This document shows positions 44,413 to 50,942 of a stretch of DNA of 64,000 nt, piece by piece. This DNA comes from CAYLNL01 sp964385175 (GTDB taxonomy: Bacteria; Bacteroidota; Bacteroidia; Flavobacteriales; Flavobacteriaceae): assembly GCA_964385175.1 (NCBI GenBank), contig CAYLNL010000006.1, positions 121,910-185,909 of the forward strand, written 5' to 3'. The translations under genes were made by a program, and so were the position numbers. Within the stretch, counting starts at the first letter, position 1. The number at the start of each line of letters is the position of its first letter. A model generated the notes under the pieces. That model ran no database searches, was not told the origin of the DNA, and was given only the letters and a program-made list of their open reading frames with translations.

Positions 44413-44447
44413 AAAAAATAATCCCGCTAAAAGCGGGATTATTTTTT
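44413..44447 (+). terminator. Intrinsic terminator of the SusCD operon
   Basis: AATAATCCCGCT (44417-44428) pairs with AGCGGGATTATT (44432-44443) in a perfect 12-bp stem with a three-base loop, flanked by A- and T-runs (TTTTTT after the stem). It is the strongest terminator in the window and separates the operon from rlmB. Confidence 0.93.
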
Positions 44448-44450
44448 ATG

Positions 44451-44458
44451 TATTTTTA
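44451..44458 (+). promoter_or_regulatory. -7 promoter box of rlmB, leaderless
   Basis: TATTTTTA (one mismatch to TAnnTTTG) ends 4 bases before the ATG at 44463. It lies immediately after the upstream terminator and argues against the open-frame start at 44448. Confidence 0.5.
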
Positions 44459-44462
44459 CCCG

Positions 44463-45200
44463 ATGGAACATACACGCCAGATATATGGTATTCGCCCAGT
44501 CATGGAAGCCGTGGCAGCTGGGAAATCCATCTCCAAAATATTTATTCAAAAAGGATTGAGAGGCACTTTATTTTATGAGTTAGAAGCCCTTTTAAAAAAA
44601 TCGGGCATCCCTTGCGCCTATGTGCCTGTTGAAAAGTTGAACCAACTGGCGCCTAAGAACCACCAGGGAGTAGTAGCGCTTATCTCGCCCGTAGAGTTCT
44701 ACGAGTTAGAAGAACAGGTTATTAGTGTAACGGAATCTGGGAAAACCCCTCTTTTTTTGTTATTAGACGGAATTTCAGATACACGGAATTTCGGCGCTAT
44801 CATCCGAACTGCCTCCTGCACAGGCGTTCATGCCATCGTTATCCCTCAAAGAGGCACCGCCCCCGTTACTGATGATACGGCAAAAACCTCTGCTGGAGCC
44901 GTTTTTAATGTCCCCATCTGCCAGGTAACCCACCTCAAAGATGCTATATATTACCTCCAGGCTTCGGGCATACAAGTGGTAGCCGCCACAGAAAAAGCGT
45001 CGCATACATTGTATGAAGTATCTTTTAAAGAGCCTACCGCCATTATTATGGGAGCGGAAGACAAAGGCATCAATCCTTCCCTGTTTAAAATAGCCGATAA
45101 AAAAGCTAAAATCCCCATACAGGGAAATATACCCTCTTTGAATGTATCGGTAGCCTGTGGGGTTTTCCTATACGAGGTTTTAAGGCAACGGAATTATTAA
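44463..45200 (+). CDS. rlmB: 23S rRNA 2'-O-ribose methyltransferase (RlmB/TrmH family)
   Basis: SPOUT-class methyltransferase that methylates the 2'-O of G2251 in 23S rRNA with S-adenosylmethionine. It has 245 residues from the start chosen. The N-terminal substrate-binding domain (about 1-75; YGIRPVMEAVAAGK) precedes the trefoil-knot domain with LDGISDTRNFGAIIRTASCTG, IIMGAEDKGINPSL and IPIQGNIPSLNVSVACGVFLYE (in segments), the three SPOUT motifs. The long frame begins at 44448 inside the terminator region, so 44463 is preferred. RlmB and other family members are hard to tell apart without a tree. Confidence 0.92.
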   Translation: MEHTRQIYGIRPVMEAVAAGKSISKIFIQKGLRGTLFYELEALLKKSGIPCAYVPVEKLNQLAPKNHQGVVALISPVEFYELEEQVISVTESGKTPLFLLLDGISDTRNFGAIIRTASCTGVHAIVIPQRGTAPVTDDTAKTSAGAVFNVPICQVTHLKDAIYYLQASGIQVVAATEKASHTLYEVSFKEPTAIIMGAEDKGINPSLFKIADKKAKIPIQGNIPSLNVSVACGVFLYEVLRQRNY

Positions 45201-45231
45201 CAAAACCTGTAACATTCCCATGAGAAAAAAA

Positions 45232-45711
45232 TTATATATATTTTTCCTTACAGTTTAAAATAGCCACCAATCTGACAGCATCGAGAATCTTGTGTTTTTT
45301 GCTATTGTTACAAGTATTGCAAGCAATAACCAAGTTATCAAAATGATTAGACCCGAAACTCTGGGCAATTACTTTTTTTCCTGTGTTGGCTTTTATATTT
45401 CTCAACTCCTTGTTCAGTTGGTTCGTAGATAAAGGGATTATGTGGTCAATCACAAAACCGCTATCACTATTACAACAAGTAAGTGCCAGCATACACGTTA
45501 TGCCATATCGTTTTTTTAATTCCTGAAAAAGTATGTTTCTGACACGGTTGAACTCTTTTCTTTTGATACGAGCATCTCTAAAATCAAATAAAGTCTCTAT
45601 TTTTTTGATAGGTACTCCCATTACTTTCTCAAAATATAATCTATCTTCATCAAATTCAAAATTCATGTCTTCATAAGCTTTGAGTTTCTTACCGATAGAA
45701 GAATTTTTCAA
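45232..45711 (-). CDS. HNH endonuclease
   Basis: 159 residues with the HNH pattern: CMLALTCCN and ACNTCNNSKKH are the two Cys pairs of the zinc-binding knuckles, and FVIDHIIPLS provides the catalytic Asp-His. The N-terminal 70 residues are helical and basic (KKIETLFDFRDARIKRKEFNRVRN). It may be an orphan restriction or mobile-type nuclease; no methylase, specificity subunit or phage gene is adjacent. The gene begins with TTG at 45711, 9 bases after the glyS stop and in the same frame as glyS; an ATG at 45666 is an alternative start. It looks more AT-rich than its neighbours and may be acquired. It is convergent with rlmB. Confidence 0.8.
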   Translation of the reverse strand: MKNSSIGKKLKAYEDMNFEFDEDRLYFEKVMGVPIKKIETLFDFRDARIKRKEFNRVRNILFQELKKRYGITCMLALTCCNSDSGFVIDHIIPLSTNQLNKELRNIKANTGKKVIAQSFGSNHFDNLVIACNTCNNSKKHKILDAVRLVAILNCKEKYI

Positions 45712-45720
45712 CCAGGTAGT

Positions 45721-47241
45721 TCAGATTTTTATTTCTTCCCCCAGTATCGTTTTTATAGCAGCTACCGGTATGCGTTTCTGTTCCATGCTATCCCGGTAAC
45801 GCAGCGTTACCGTTTGGTTTTCCAGCGTTTGGTGGTCTATGGTAATGCAAAAAGGCGTACCTGCTGCATCCTGTCGGCGATAACGCCTGCCTATAGCATC
45901 CTTATCATCATAAGCCGTCATAACATCCCCCTTCAAATCATCAAAAATAGCGCGCGCAACCTCTGGCAAACCATCTTTCTTCACCAAAGGCAATACCGCC
46001 ACTTTAGTCGGCGCCAGCAGCGCCGGTAAGCGCAATACAGTTCGGGTAGAGCCATCTGCCAACACCTCTTCTTGCAGAGCAGTAGAAAAAACCGCCAGGA
46101 ACATCCGGTCTAATCCAATAGACGTTTCAATAACATACGGAATATAGCTTTCATTTCGGTCAGGGTCAAAATATTGCAATTTTTTCCCGGAATATTTTTC
46201 GTGATTTTTCAAATCAAAATCAGTACGAGAATGAATCCCCTCCAACTCTTTAAACCCAAAAGGAAACTTAAACTCAATATCGCAAGCAGCATCTGCATAG
46301 TGCGCCAGCTTTTCGTGCTTATGGAAACGGTAATTTTCGGCCCCCATGCCCAACGCCAGATGCCATTGCATTCGTTTTTCTTTCCAGTACTCATACCACT
46401 CCATCTGGGTTCCCGGCGGCACAAAAAACTGCATCTCCATCTGTTCAAACTCCCGCATACGGAAAATAAACTGCCGGGCTATAATTTCATTGCGAAAAGC
46501 TTTACCTACCTGGGCAATTCCAAAAGGAATTTTCATTCGCCCTGTTTTTAACACGTTAGAAAAGTTCACAAAAATTCCCTGGGCTGTCTCCGGACGCAGG
46601 TACAAGTCCATAGCGCTATCTGCCGAAGCCCCTATCTTTGTGCCAAACATAAGGTTAAACTGTTTCACATCCGTCCAGTTACGGCTACCCGTTTCTGCAT
46701 CAGCAATCTCCAACTCCTCAATCAAAGCTTTCACATCGGCCAAGCGGCTGGTTTCCAGGGCTATATTGAGCCTTTTTAAAATAGAAGTCGCCTGTTCCCG
46801 GTATTTTAAAACAGTTGGATGAGTGTTTAAAAACTCCTCCTTCCGAAATGCATCTCCAAATCGCTTGGCGGCCTTTTCTACCTCTTTTTCAATTTTCGCC
46901 TCTATCTTAGAAACATACTCTTCTACCAACACATCGGCACGATATCGTTTCTTAGAGTCCTTGTTATCAATAAGGGGGTCGTTAAATGCATCTACATGGC
47001 CAGAAGCTTTCCAGGTAGTAGGGTGCATTAGAATAGCCGCATCAATCCCCACGATATTTTCATGCAGTTGCACCATAGCCTTCCACCAGTAGTCGCGGAT
47101 AGCGCGCTTTAACTCCGCTCCATTAGGCCCATAATCATACACCGCGCTTAACCCGTCATAAATTTCACTTGATGGAAAAATGTACCCATATTCTTTTGCG
47201 TGTGCAACAATTTTTCTAAACTGTTCTTCTTGATTTGCCAT
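45721..47241 (-). CDS. glyS: Glycyl-tRNA synthetase (alpha2 type)
   Basis: Single-chain class II synthetase of the eukaryote-like alpha2 type, 506 residues. It shows ANQEEQFRKIVAHAKEYGYIFPSSEIY, then the motif 2 region RPETAQGIFVNF and FRNEIIARQFIFRMREFEQMEMQFF, with motif 3 IGLDRMFLAVF. The C-terminal anticodon-binding domain (about 400-506) is PTKVAVLPLVKKDG and ends EEIKI. It is divergent from comF with 67 bases between the start codons; no T-box is seen. The TGA stop is followed in frame by the HNH gene. Confidence 0.97.
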   Translation of the reverse strand: MANQEEQFRKIVAHAKEYGYIFPSSEIYDGLSAVYDYGPNGAELKRAIRDYWWKAMVQLHENIVGIDAAILMHPTTWKASGHVDAFNDPLIDNKDSKKRYRADVLVEEYVSKIEAKIEKEVEKAAKRFGDAFRKEEFLNTHPTVLKYREQATSILKRLNIALETSRLADVKALIEELEIADAETGSRNWTDVKQFNLMFGTKIGASADSAMDLYLRPETAQGIFVNFSNVLKTGRMKIPFGIAQVGKAFRNEIIARQFIFRMREFEQMEMQFFVPPGTQMEWYEYWKEKRMQWHLALGMGAENYRFHKHEKLAHYADAACDIEFKFPFGFKELEGIHSRTDFDLKNHEKYSGKKLQYFDPDRNESYIPYVIETSIGLDRMFLAVFSTALQEEVLADGSTRTVLRLPALLAPTKVAVLPLVKKDGLPEVARAIFDDLKGDVMTAYDDKDAIGRRYRRQDAAGTPFCITIDHQTLENQTVTLRYRDSMEQKRIPVAAIKTILGEEIKI

Positions 47242-47245
47242 GTTG

Positions 47246-47253
47246 CAAAAATA
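47246..47253 (-). promoter_or_regulatory. -7 promoter box of glyS, leaderless
   Basis: On the minus strand TATTTTTG ends 4 bases before the glyS ATG (47241). The transcript should start at or beside the start codon. Confidence 0.6.
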
Positions 47254-47289
47254 GAATATTTTATAGGTTTCTACTATTTGAAAAGATTG

Positions 47290-47297
47290 TATTTTAG
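47290..47297 (+). promoter_or_regulatory. Possible -7 promoter box of comF
   Basis: TATTTTAG has one mismatch to TAnnTTTG and ends 11 bases before the comF ATG. It lies back to back with the glyS box. Confidence 0.4.
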
Positions 47298-47308
47298 CAT
47301 ATAATTAT

Positions 47309-47998
47309 ATGTATCCCATCATCCAACAGATAACTTCCTTATTTTTTCCGCCCTGCTGTTTAGGGTGCAGTTATCCCCTGGCAGACAATGAAAAATTAAT
47401 CTGTACAAAATGCCGGCACCAGCTACCGCTTACCCGAATTCACCAAGAAGATTCTGCGATGGTTGAAAAAATGTTCTATGGGAAAGCACCTGTTGAAAAA
47501 GCTACGGCGATGCTTTGGTTTGAGAAACAAGGGATTGTGCAGCATTTAATTCATCAACTAAAATATAAAAACCAGGAAGAAATAGGTGTTTTTTTAGGGA
47601 GCTGGCTGGGCGTCGAACTGGCAGAAATACCTCATTATAAAACCATTAATGCAGTAATCCCAGTGCCGTTGCACCCCAAAAAATATCGCAAAAGGGGTTA
47701 CAACCAGGTGGCAGCTTTTGGGAGAGAAATTGCCCGACGCCTGGAGGCAGACTATCTTGAGACGGTATTAGTGAGAAAACAATATACCCATACACAAACC
47801 TATAAAAACCGTATTTTGCGCTGGAAAAATGTACACGATATTTTTTCGCTCAATCATCCTGAACGCATAGCCAATAAACATCTTTTGCTGGTGGACGATG
47901 TTATTACCACCGGCGCCACGCTTGAGGCATGTTTACATGTTCTTTTAAAGGGTGAAAATGTGAGCGTTAGCATTGCAGCTATGGCGTTAACAGTATAA
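47309..47998 (+). CDS. comF: ComF family phosphoribosyltransferase-like protein
   Basis: 229 residues. A zinc knuckle at about 11-32 (CCLGCSYPL and ICTKCRH) precedes the phosphoribosyltransferase fold. The PRPP-binding loop is LLLVDDVITTGATLEA (about 193-208), preceded by VIPVPLHPKKYRKRGYNQV. ComF proteins take part in DNA uptake during natural transformation in several bacteria. The enzymatic substrate, if any, is not known. It is divergent from glyS. The 853 bases downstream, up to fmt, contain the sRNA cluster. Confidence 0.92.
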   Translation: MYPIIQQITSLFFPPCCLGCSYPLADNEKLICTKCRHQLPLTRIHQEDSAMVEKMFYGKAPVEKATAMLWFEKQGIVQHLIHQLKYKNQEEIGVFLGSWLGVELAEIPHYKTINAVIPVPLHPKKYRKRGYNQVAAFGREIARRLEADYLETVLVRKQYTHTQTYKNRILRWKNVHDIFSLNHPERIANKHLLLVDDVITTGATLEACLHVLLKGENVSVSIAAMALTV

Positions 47999-48078
47999 AT
48001 AGTAGGAGTAGTTATTACTGCACGGCATCAAAATGAAAGATATTCTTTTTTACACCTCCTAAAAATTCTAAAAAACTT

Positions 48079-48122
48079 ACGGAAAAACCATACTGGTACT
48101 TTAAACCCTTAGCTTATTTTTG
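48079..48122 (+). promoter_or_regulatory. Activator-type promoter of sRNA copy 1
   Basis: Conserved box ACGGAAAAACCATAC (48079-48093) lies exactly 36 bases, start to start, before TATTTTTG (48115-48122). No TTTG is present at -33. The box is an imperfect inverted repeat (ACGG-N5-CCAT) centred near -41 of the predicted start, the place where a class II activator would bind. Confidence 0.7.
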
Positions 48123-48126
48123 TCCC

Positions 48127-48211
48127 AGCTATTTATTCTTTGTAAATAGTTTTTTCATAGCAAGGTTTATAAGTTGTTTTGAAAAGTCCGGGAGCAATCC
48201 CGGGCTTTTTT
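48127..48211 (+). ncRNA. Predicted small RNA, tandem family copy 1
   Basis: About 85 bases from the predicted start to the T-run. The middle contains the conserved core TTTTTTCATAGCA (48150-48162), then a low-conservation stretch. It ends in an intrinsic terminator with an 8-bp stem (48186-48193 with 48198-48205; one G-T pair), a GCAA tetraloop and TTTTTT. No open frame of credible length or family is seen. The same arrangement recurs twice downstream. Transcript ends are predicted, not measured. Confidence 0.7.
48186..48211 (+). terminator. Terminator of sRNA copy 1
   Basis: GTCCGGGA pairs with TCCCGGGC across a GCAA loop, followed by TTTTTT. Confidence 0.85.
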
Positions 48212-48257
48212 ATTAAATGGGGTTTTTTACTAATTATCCTTAAAAAAACTAAAATTT

Positions 48258-48301
48258 ACGGGAAACCCATACCAAAGGTTTTCGCAAAGTTTCTAATTTA
48301 G
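48258..48301 (+). promoter_or_regulatory. Activator-type promoter of sRNA copy 2
   Basis: Box ACGGGAAACCCATAC (48258-48272) again precedes a -7-like box, TAATTTAG (48294-48301), by exactly 36 bases. Relative to copies 1 and 3 two symmetric positions change together (A to G and A to C), which improves the inverted repeat. This suggests a dimeric protein binding site. Confidence 0.65.
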
Positions 48302-48305
48302 TAAC

Positions 48306-48392
48306 ACTATACCAACCATTACTTTTTTATAGCAGCATTTAGTAAATGCTTTTTATCAACCTCCGGGCAGTTAAAAGCCGCCCGGATTTTAT
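48306..48392 (+). ncRNA. Predicted small RNA, tandem family copy 2
   Basis: About 87 bases. The core reads CTTTTTTATAGCAGCATTT (48322-48340), lacking the C before ATAGCA that the other copies have. It ends with a terminator of a 7-bp stem, TCCGGGC (48362-48368) with GCCCGGA (48380-48386), and TTTTAT. It diverges outside the box, core and terminator, so this is not a recent exact duplication. Confidence 0.65.
48362..48392 (+). terminator. Terminator of sRNA copy 2
   Basis: TCCGGGC pairs with GCCCGGA over an 11-base loop, followed by TTTTAT. Weaker T-run than in the other copies. Confidence 0.7.
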
Positions 48393-48483
48393 CAAGTCAT
48401 TATAGAGCCAGATAAAGTAGTAGTTTTTCATTTCCCATCCAATAAAAAAGAAGGTTACTACTGTTTAAAAAAATTTAAATTTT

Positions 48484-48527
48484 ACGGAAAAACCATACCC
48501 CTAATAAGGCAAATGTTTGTATTTTAG
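48484..48527 (+). promoter_or_regulatory. Activator-type promoter of sRNA copy 3
   Basis: Box ACGGAAAAACCATAC (48484-48498), identical to copy 1, precedes TATTTTAG (48520-48527) by exactly 36 bases. No TTTG at -33. Confidence 0.7.
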
Positions 48528-48531
48528 CATC

Positions 48532-48618
48532 ATCCTACAAAGGATTACTTTTTTCATAGCAGGATTTGTTAATTTGTTTTTATTCGCACCCAGGCTTCTT
48601 AAGAAGCCTGGGTTTTTT
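48532..48618 (+). ncRNA. Predicted small RNA, tandem family copy 3
   Basis: About 87 bases with the core ACTTTTTTCATAGCAGGATTT in segments (48547-48566). It ends with the best terminator of the three: a perfect 10-bp stem CCCAGGCTTC (48589-48598) with GAAGCCTGGG (48603-48612), a TTAA loop and TTTTTT. The terminator sequences of the three copies differ while all keep the structure. Confidence 0.7.
48589..48618 (+). terminator. Terminator of sRNA copy 3
   Basis: Perfect 10-bp palindromic stem with TTAA loop and a run of six T. Confidence 0.9.
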
Positions 48619-48851
48619 ATATGCCTTTTCACCTTTGCTGCTTAAATAGAAAATAAAAAGTTTTTTCTATAGAGTAATTCTGGGCTATGTGGTGTATGGT
48701 ATAATTGGTTCAAATACTATTGTGTATGAATATGTCACAAAAAAAAGTAAGCCCGCCATCCAAATTAAATTTATATTTATTGCCTTTTTTCTCTATGAGA
48801 TTGTCATTGAGCTAAAAATGACGATTATTTATAATTGGTAAGAACCGTTTT
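48619..48851. other. Gene-free stretch between the sRNA cluster and fmt
   Basis: AT-rich, with no fourth ACGG box, terminator or credible open frame seen. It probably holds the fmt promoter, which I could not assign with confidence. Confidence 0.4.
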
Positions 48852-49799
48852 ATGAAAGAACTACGCATTGTTTTTATGGGCACTCCAGACTTTGCAGTGC
48901 CAACACTGGCGGCGCTGCTCGCTACCTCTCATAAAATAATGGGGGTTATAACCGCGCCAGACAAGCCTGCCGGGAGGGGGCAGAAAATACAAGAATCACC
49001 GGTTAAAAAATTCGCTCATCATCATAACCTCCCAATACTTCAACCTACTAATTTAAAAGACCCGCAGTTTCTCCAAGATTTAAAATCGTTGGGCGGTAAT
49101 CTTCAAATTGTAGTAGCCTTTCGTATGCTTCCCGAAGTTGTGTGGAGGCTGCCGCACTATGGAACTTTTAACCTCCACGCCTCGCTCCTGCCACAATATC
49201 GGGGAGCGGCGCCTATAAATTGGGTTATTATAAACGGCGAGCGCAAAACAGGGGTAACCACTTTTTTTATAAATGAGCAGATAGATACCGGGGAAATTAT
49301 AATGCAGGAATCGGTTGAAATTGGGGAGGATGAAACGGCAGGAAGTCTGCATGAAACCCTGATGCACAAAGGCGCCGACTTAGTAGTAAAAACGGTAACC
49401 CTTATAGCGCAAGATGCCGTTCACCTAGTTAAACAGCCTGAAAGGAAAAATCTCTTAATAGCCCCTAAAATTCATAAAGATACGTGCCGCATTATATGGG
49501 CAAAAACGCCAGAAGAAATTCATCGGCTCATACGAGGCGTAAGTCCCCATCCCGGAGCGTGGACGCTCCTTATAAATAAGGAGGAGAAAATCCCTTTGAA
49601 AATATATAGAGCAAGCATTGAAAAAACTGCACATACTCATAAAACAGGGGCGATATGGGTTGATAAAAAACAACTTAAAGTAGCTGTAAAAGATGGATAT
49701 ATTAACCTTGAAGAAATTCAACTTCCGGGAAAACGAAAAATGCTGGCGGAAGAAGTTGTGAACGGGCTAAAAATAGACGCTGATGCTACGGTGGCTTGA
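48852..49799 (+). CDS. fmt: Methionyl-tRNA formyltransferase
   Basis: Formylates Met-tRNA-fMet with 10-formyl-tetrahydrofolate for initiation. 315 residues: N-terminal Rossmann/formyl transferase domain (about 1-205) with VFMGTPDFAVPTL, VITAPDKPAGRG and the catalytic NLHASLLPQYRGAAPI segment. The C-terminal OB-fold-like tRNA-binding domain (about 210-315) carries IHRLIRGVSPHPGAW and a final GKRKMLAEEVVNG. The start at 48852 gives the typical MKELRIVFMGTP N-terminus. It is transcribed alone, upstream of HU, with 152 bases between. Confidence 0.97.
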   Translation: MKELRIVFMGTPDFAVPTLAALLATSHKIMGVITAPDKPAGRGQKIQESPVKKFAHHHNLPILQPTNLKDPQFLQDLKSLGGNLQIVVAFRMLPEVVWRLPHYGTFNLHASLLPQYRGAAPINWVIINGERKTGVTTFFINEQIDTGEIIMQESVEIGEDETAGSLHETLMHKGADLVVKTVTLIAQDAVHLVKQPERKNLLIAPKIHKDTCRIIWAKTPEEIHRLIRGVSPHPGAWTLLINKEEKIPLKIYRASIEKTAHTHKTGAIWVDKKQLKVAVKDGYINLEEIQLPGKRKMLAEEVVNGLKIDADATVA

Positions 49800-49951
49800 A
49801 GCGAGCAAGTAAATTAAGATTGTTTTTATTAACAATAACCTCAAGTTATTAACAAAAAACCCCTATTTCAAACGGGAGTGGTTGTGTAGAATATAAATCC
49901 GTATAAATTTGTGTACCAATAGTATTTATGTATAACAAATAATGTAACACT

Positions 49952-50224
49952 ATGAACAAAGCAGAATTAATTGATGCTATGGCCGCAAGTGCCGAGATTA
50001 CTAAATCAGCCGCTAAAAAGGCGCTTGACTCATTTTTTGAAAACGTTGAAAAATCTCTAAAAAAAGGAGACCGAGTTTCATTGGTAGGCTTTGGTTCTTG
50101 GTCAGTTTCTAAAAGAGCTGCGCGAGAAGGAAGAAACCCTCAAACCGGTAAAGCTATTAAAATTCCAGCTAAAAAAGTGGTAAAATTTAAAGCAGGAGCT
50201 GAATTGAGCAAAGCCGTAAAATAA
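49952..50224 (+). CDS. HU family DNA-binding protein
   Basis: 90 residues, one complete HU/IHF histone-like domain: MNKAELIDAMAASAEITKSAAKKAL, the VSLVGFGSWSVSKRAAREGRNPQTGK beta arm in segments and the KIPAKKVVKFKAGAELSKAV end. It binds and bends DNA as a dimer. The R-N-P-x-T-G element in the arm is conserved. Closed by a strong terminator, so it is monocistronic. Confidence 0.97.
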   Translation: MNKAELIDAMAASAEITKSAAKKALDSFFENVEKSLKKGDRVSLVGFGSWSVSKRAAREGRNPQTGKAIKIPAKKVVKFKAGAELSKAVK

Positions 50225-50254
50225 GGCATCAAAAAACACCTATTCTACCGTGAG

Positions 50255-50283
50255 AAAGCACTCTTATAAAGAGTGCTTTTTTT
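50255..50283 (+). terminator. Intrinsic terminator after HU gene
   Basis: AAAGCACTCTT (50255-50265) pairs with AAGAGTGCTTT (50269-50279) in a perfect 11-bp stem with a three-base loop and a T-run. Confidence 0.92.
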
Positions 50284-50324
50284 CAACATTTAACCCACAT
50301 ACCCTGTCTTATTCTAAAAATCTG

Positions 50325-50332
50325 TATCTTTA
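50325..50332 (+). promoter_or_regulatory. -7-like box upstream of yqgE
   Basis: TATCTTTA has one mismatch to TAnnTTTG and ends 24 bases before the yqgE ATG, just after the HU terminator. Confidence 0.45.
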
Positions 50333-50356
50333 GAAACGAAATCAACAACTCATAGT

Positions 50357-50917
50357 ATGATAGCCCTGAAGCCCGAAAGAGGAAAATTGCTCATCGCAGA
50401 ACCATCTATTGTAGGCGATACGTCATTTGGAAAATCGGTTATTCTGCTGGCAGAACATAACAAAGAAGGTACCGTTGGTTTTATTCTCAATAAACCTATT
50501 CCGTTCACCTTAGAAGAGCTAATTCCTGATATTAAAAAACCCTTTCCTATTTTTAATGGAGGGCCTGTAGAGCAGGATAATTTGTATTTTATACATAGAA
50601 TTCCTCATTATTTAAATGATAGTAACTTAATAGCAGATGATATATATTGGGGGGGAGATTTTGAAGCCCTTACAGACTTAATAAACCGGTCATACGTGAA
50701 AGAAACCGATATTAAATTTTTCCTTGGCTATTCTGGCTGGGCTTCCGGGCAATTAGAAACTGAATTGTCGCGGAACTCTTGGGTGGTATTAGAAAACCGG
50801 CATCGCAGTTCTGTAATAGAAAAACCCGCCGCCTCGCTCTGGAAAGAAAAAATGATAGAATTGGGCGGAGACTACCTACTATGGTCTAATGCACCCGAAG
50901 ACCCTAGCTATAACTAA
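50357..50917 (+). CDS. YqgE/AlgH family protein
   Basis: 186 residues of the UPF0301/AlgH family: GKLLIAEPSIVGDTSFGKSVILL, NKPIPFTLEELIPDI, FNGGPVEQDNLYFIH and the GYSGWASGQLETEL motif are present in order. The fold is known from structures but the function is not; AlgH was linked to alginate regulation in Pseudomonas. The PASTA-protein gene follows 25 bases downstream, suggesting one transcript with rluD. Confidence 0.95.
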   Translation: MIALKPERGKLLIAEPSIVGDTSFGKSVILLAEHNKEGTVGFILNKPIPFTLEELIPDIKKPFPIFNGGPVEQDNLYFIHRIPHYLNDSNLIADDIYWGGDFEALTDLINRSYVKETDIKFFLGYSGWASGQLETELSRNSWVVLENRHRSSVIEKPAASLWKEKMIELGGDYLLWSNAPEDPSYN

Positions 50918-50942
50918 TATTCTCCCTAACCATTTTTTTAGA

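Noticed and set aside
47242..47308. T-box or other leader regulating glyS
   Set aside because: The glyS promoter box ends 4 bases before the ATG, which leaves no room for a leader.
48060..48620. CRISPR or insertion-sequence remnant
   Set aside because: The three units have promoter boxes and separate terminators rather than spacers or terminal inverted repeats, and no target duplication or transposase is seen.
49800..49951. Terminator hairpins after fmt (ATTGTT/AACAAT and AATAAC/GTTATT)
   Set aside because: The stems are only 6 bp, AT-rich and not followed by a T-run. They are common by chance in such sequence.
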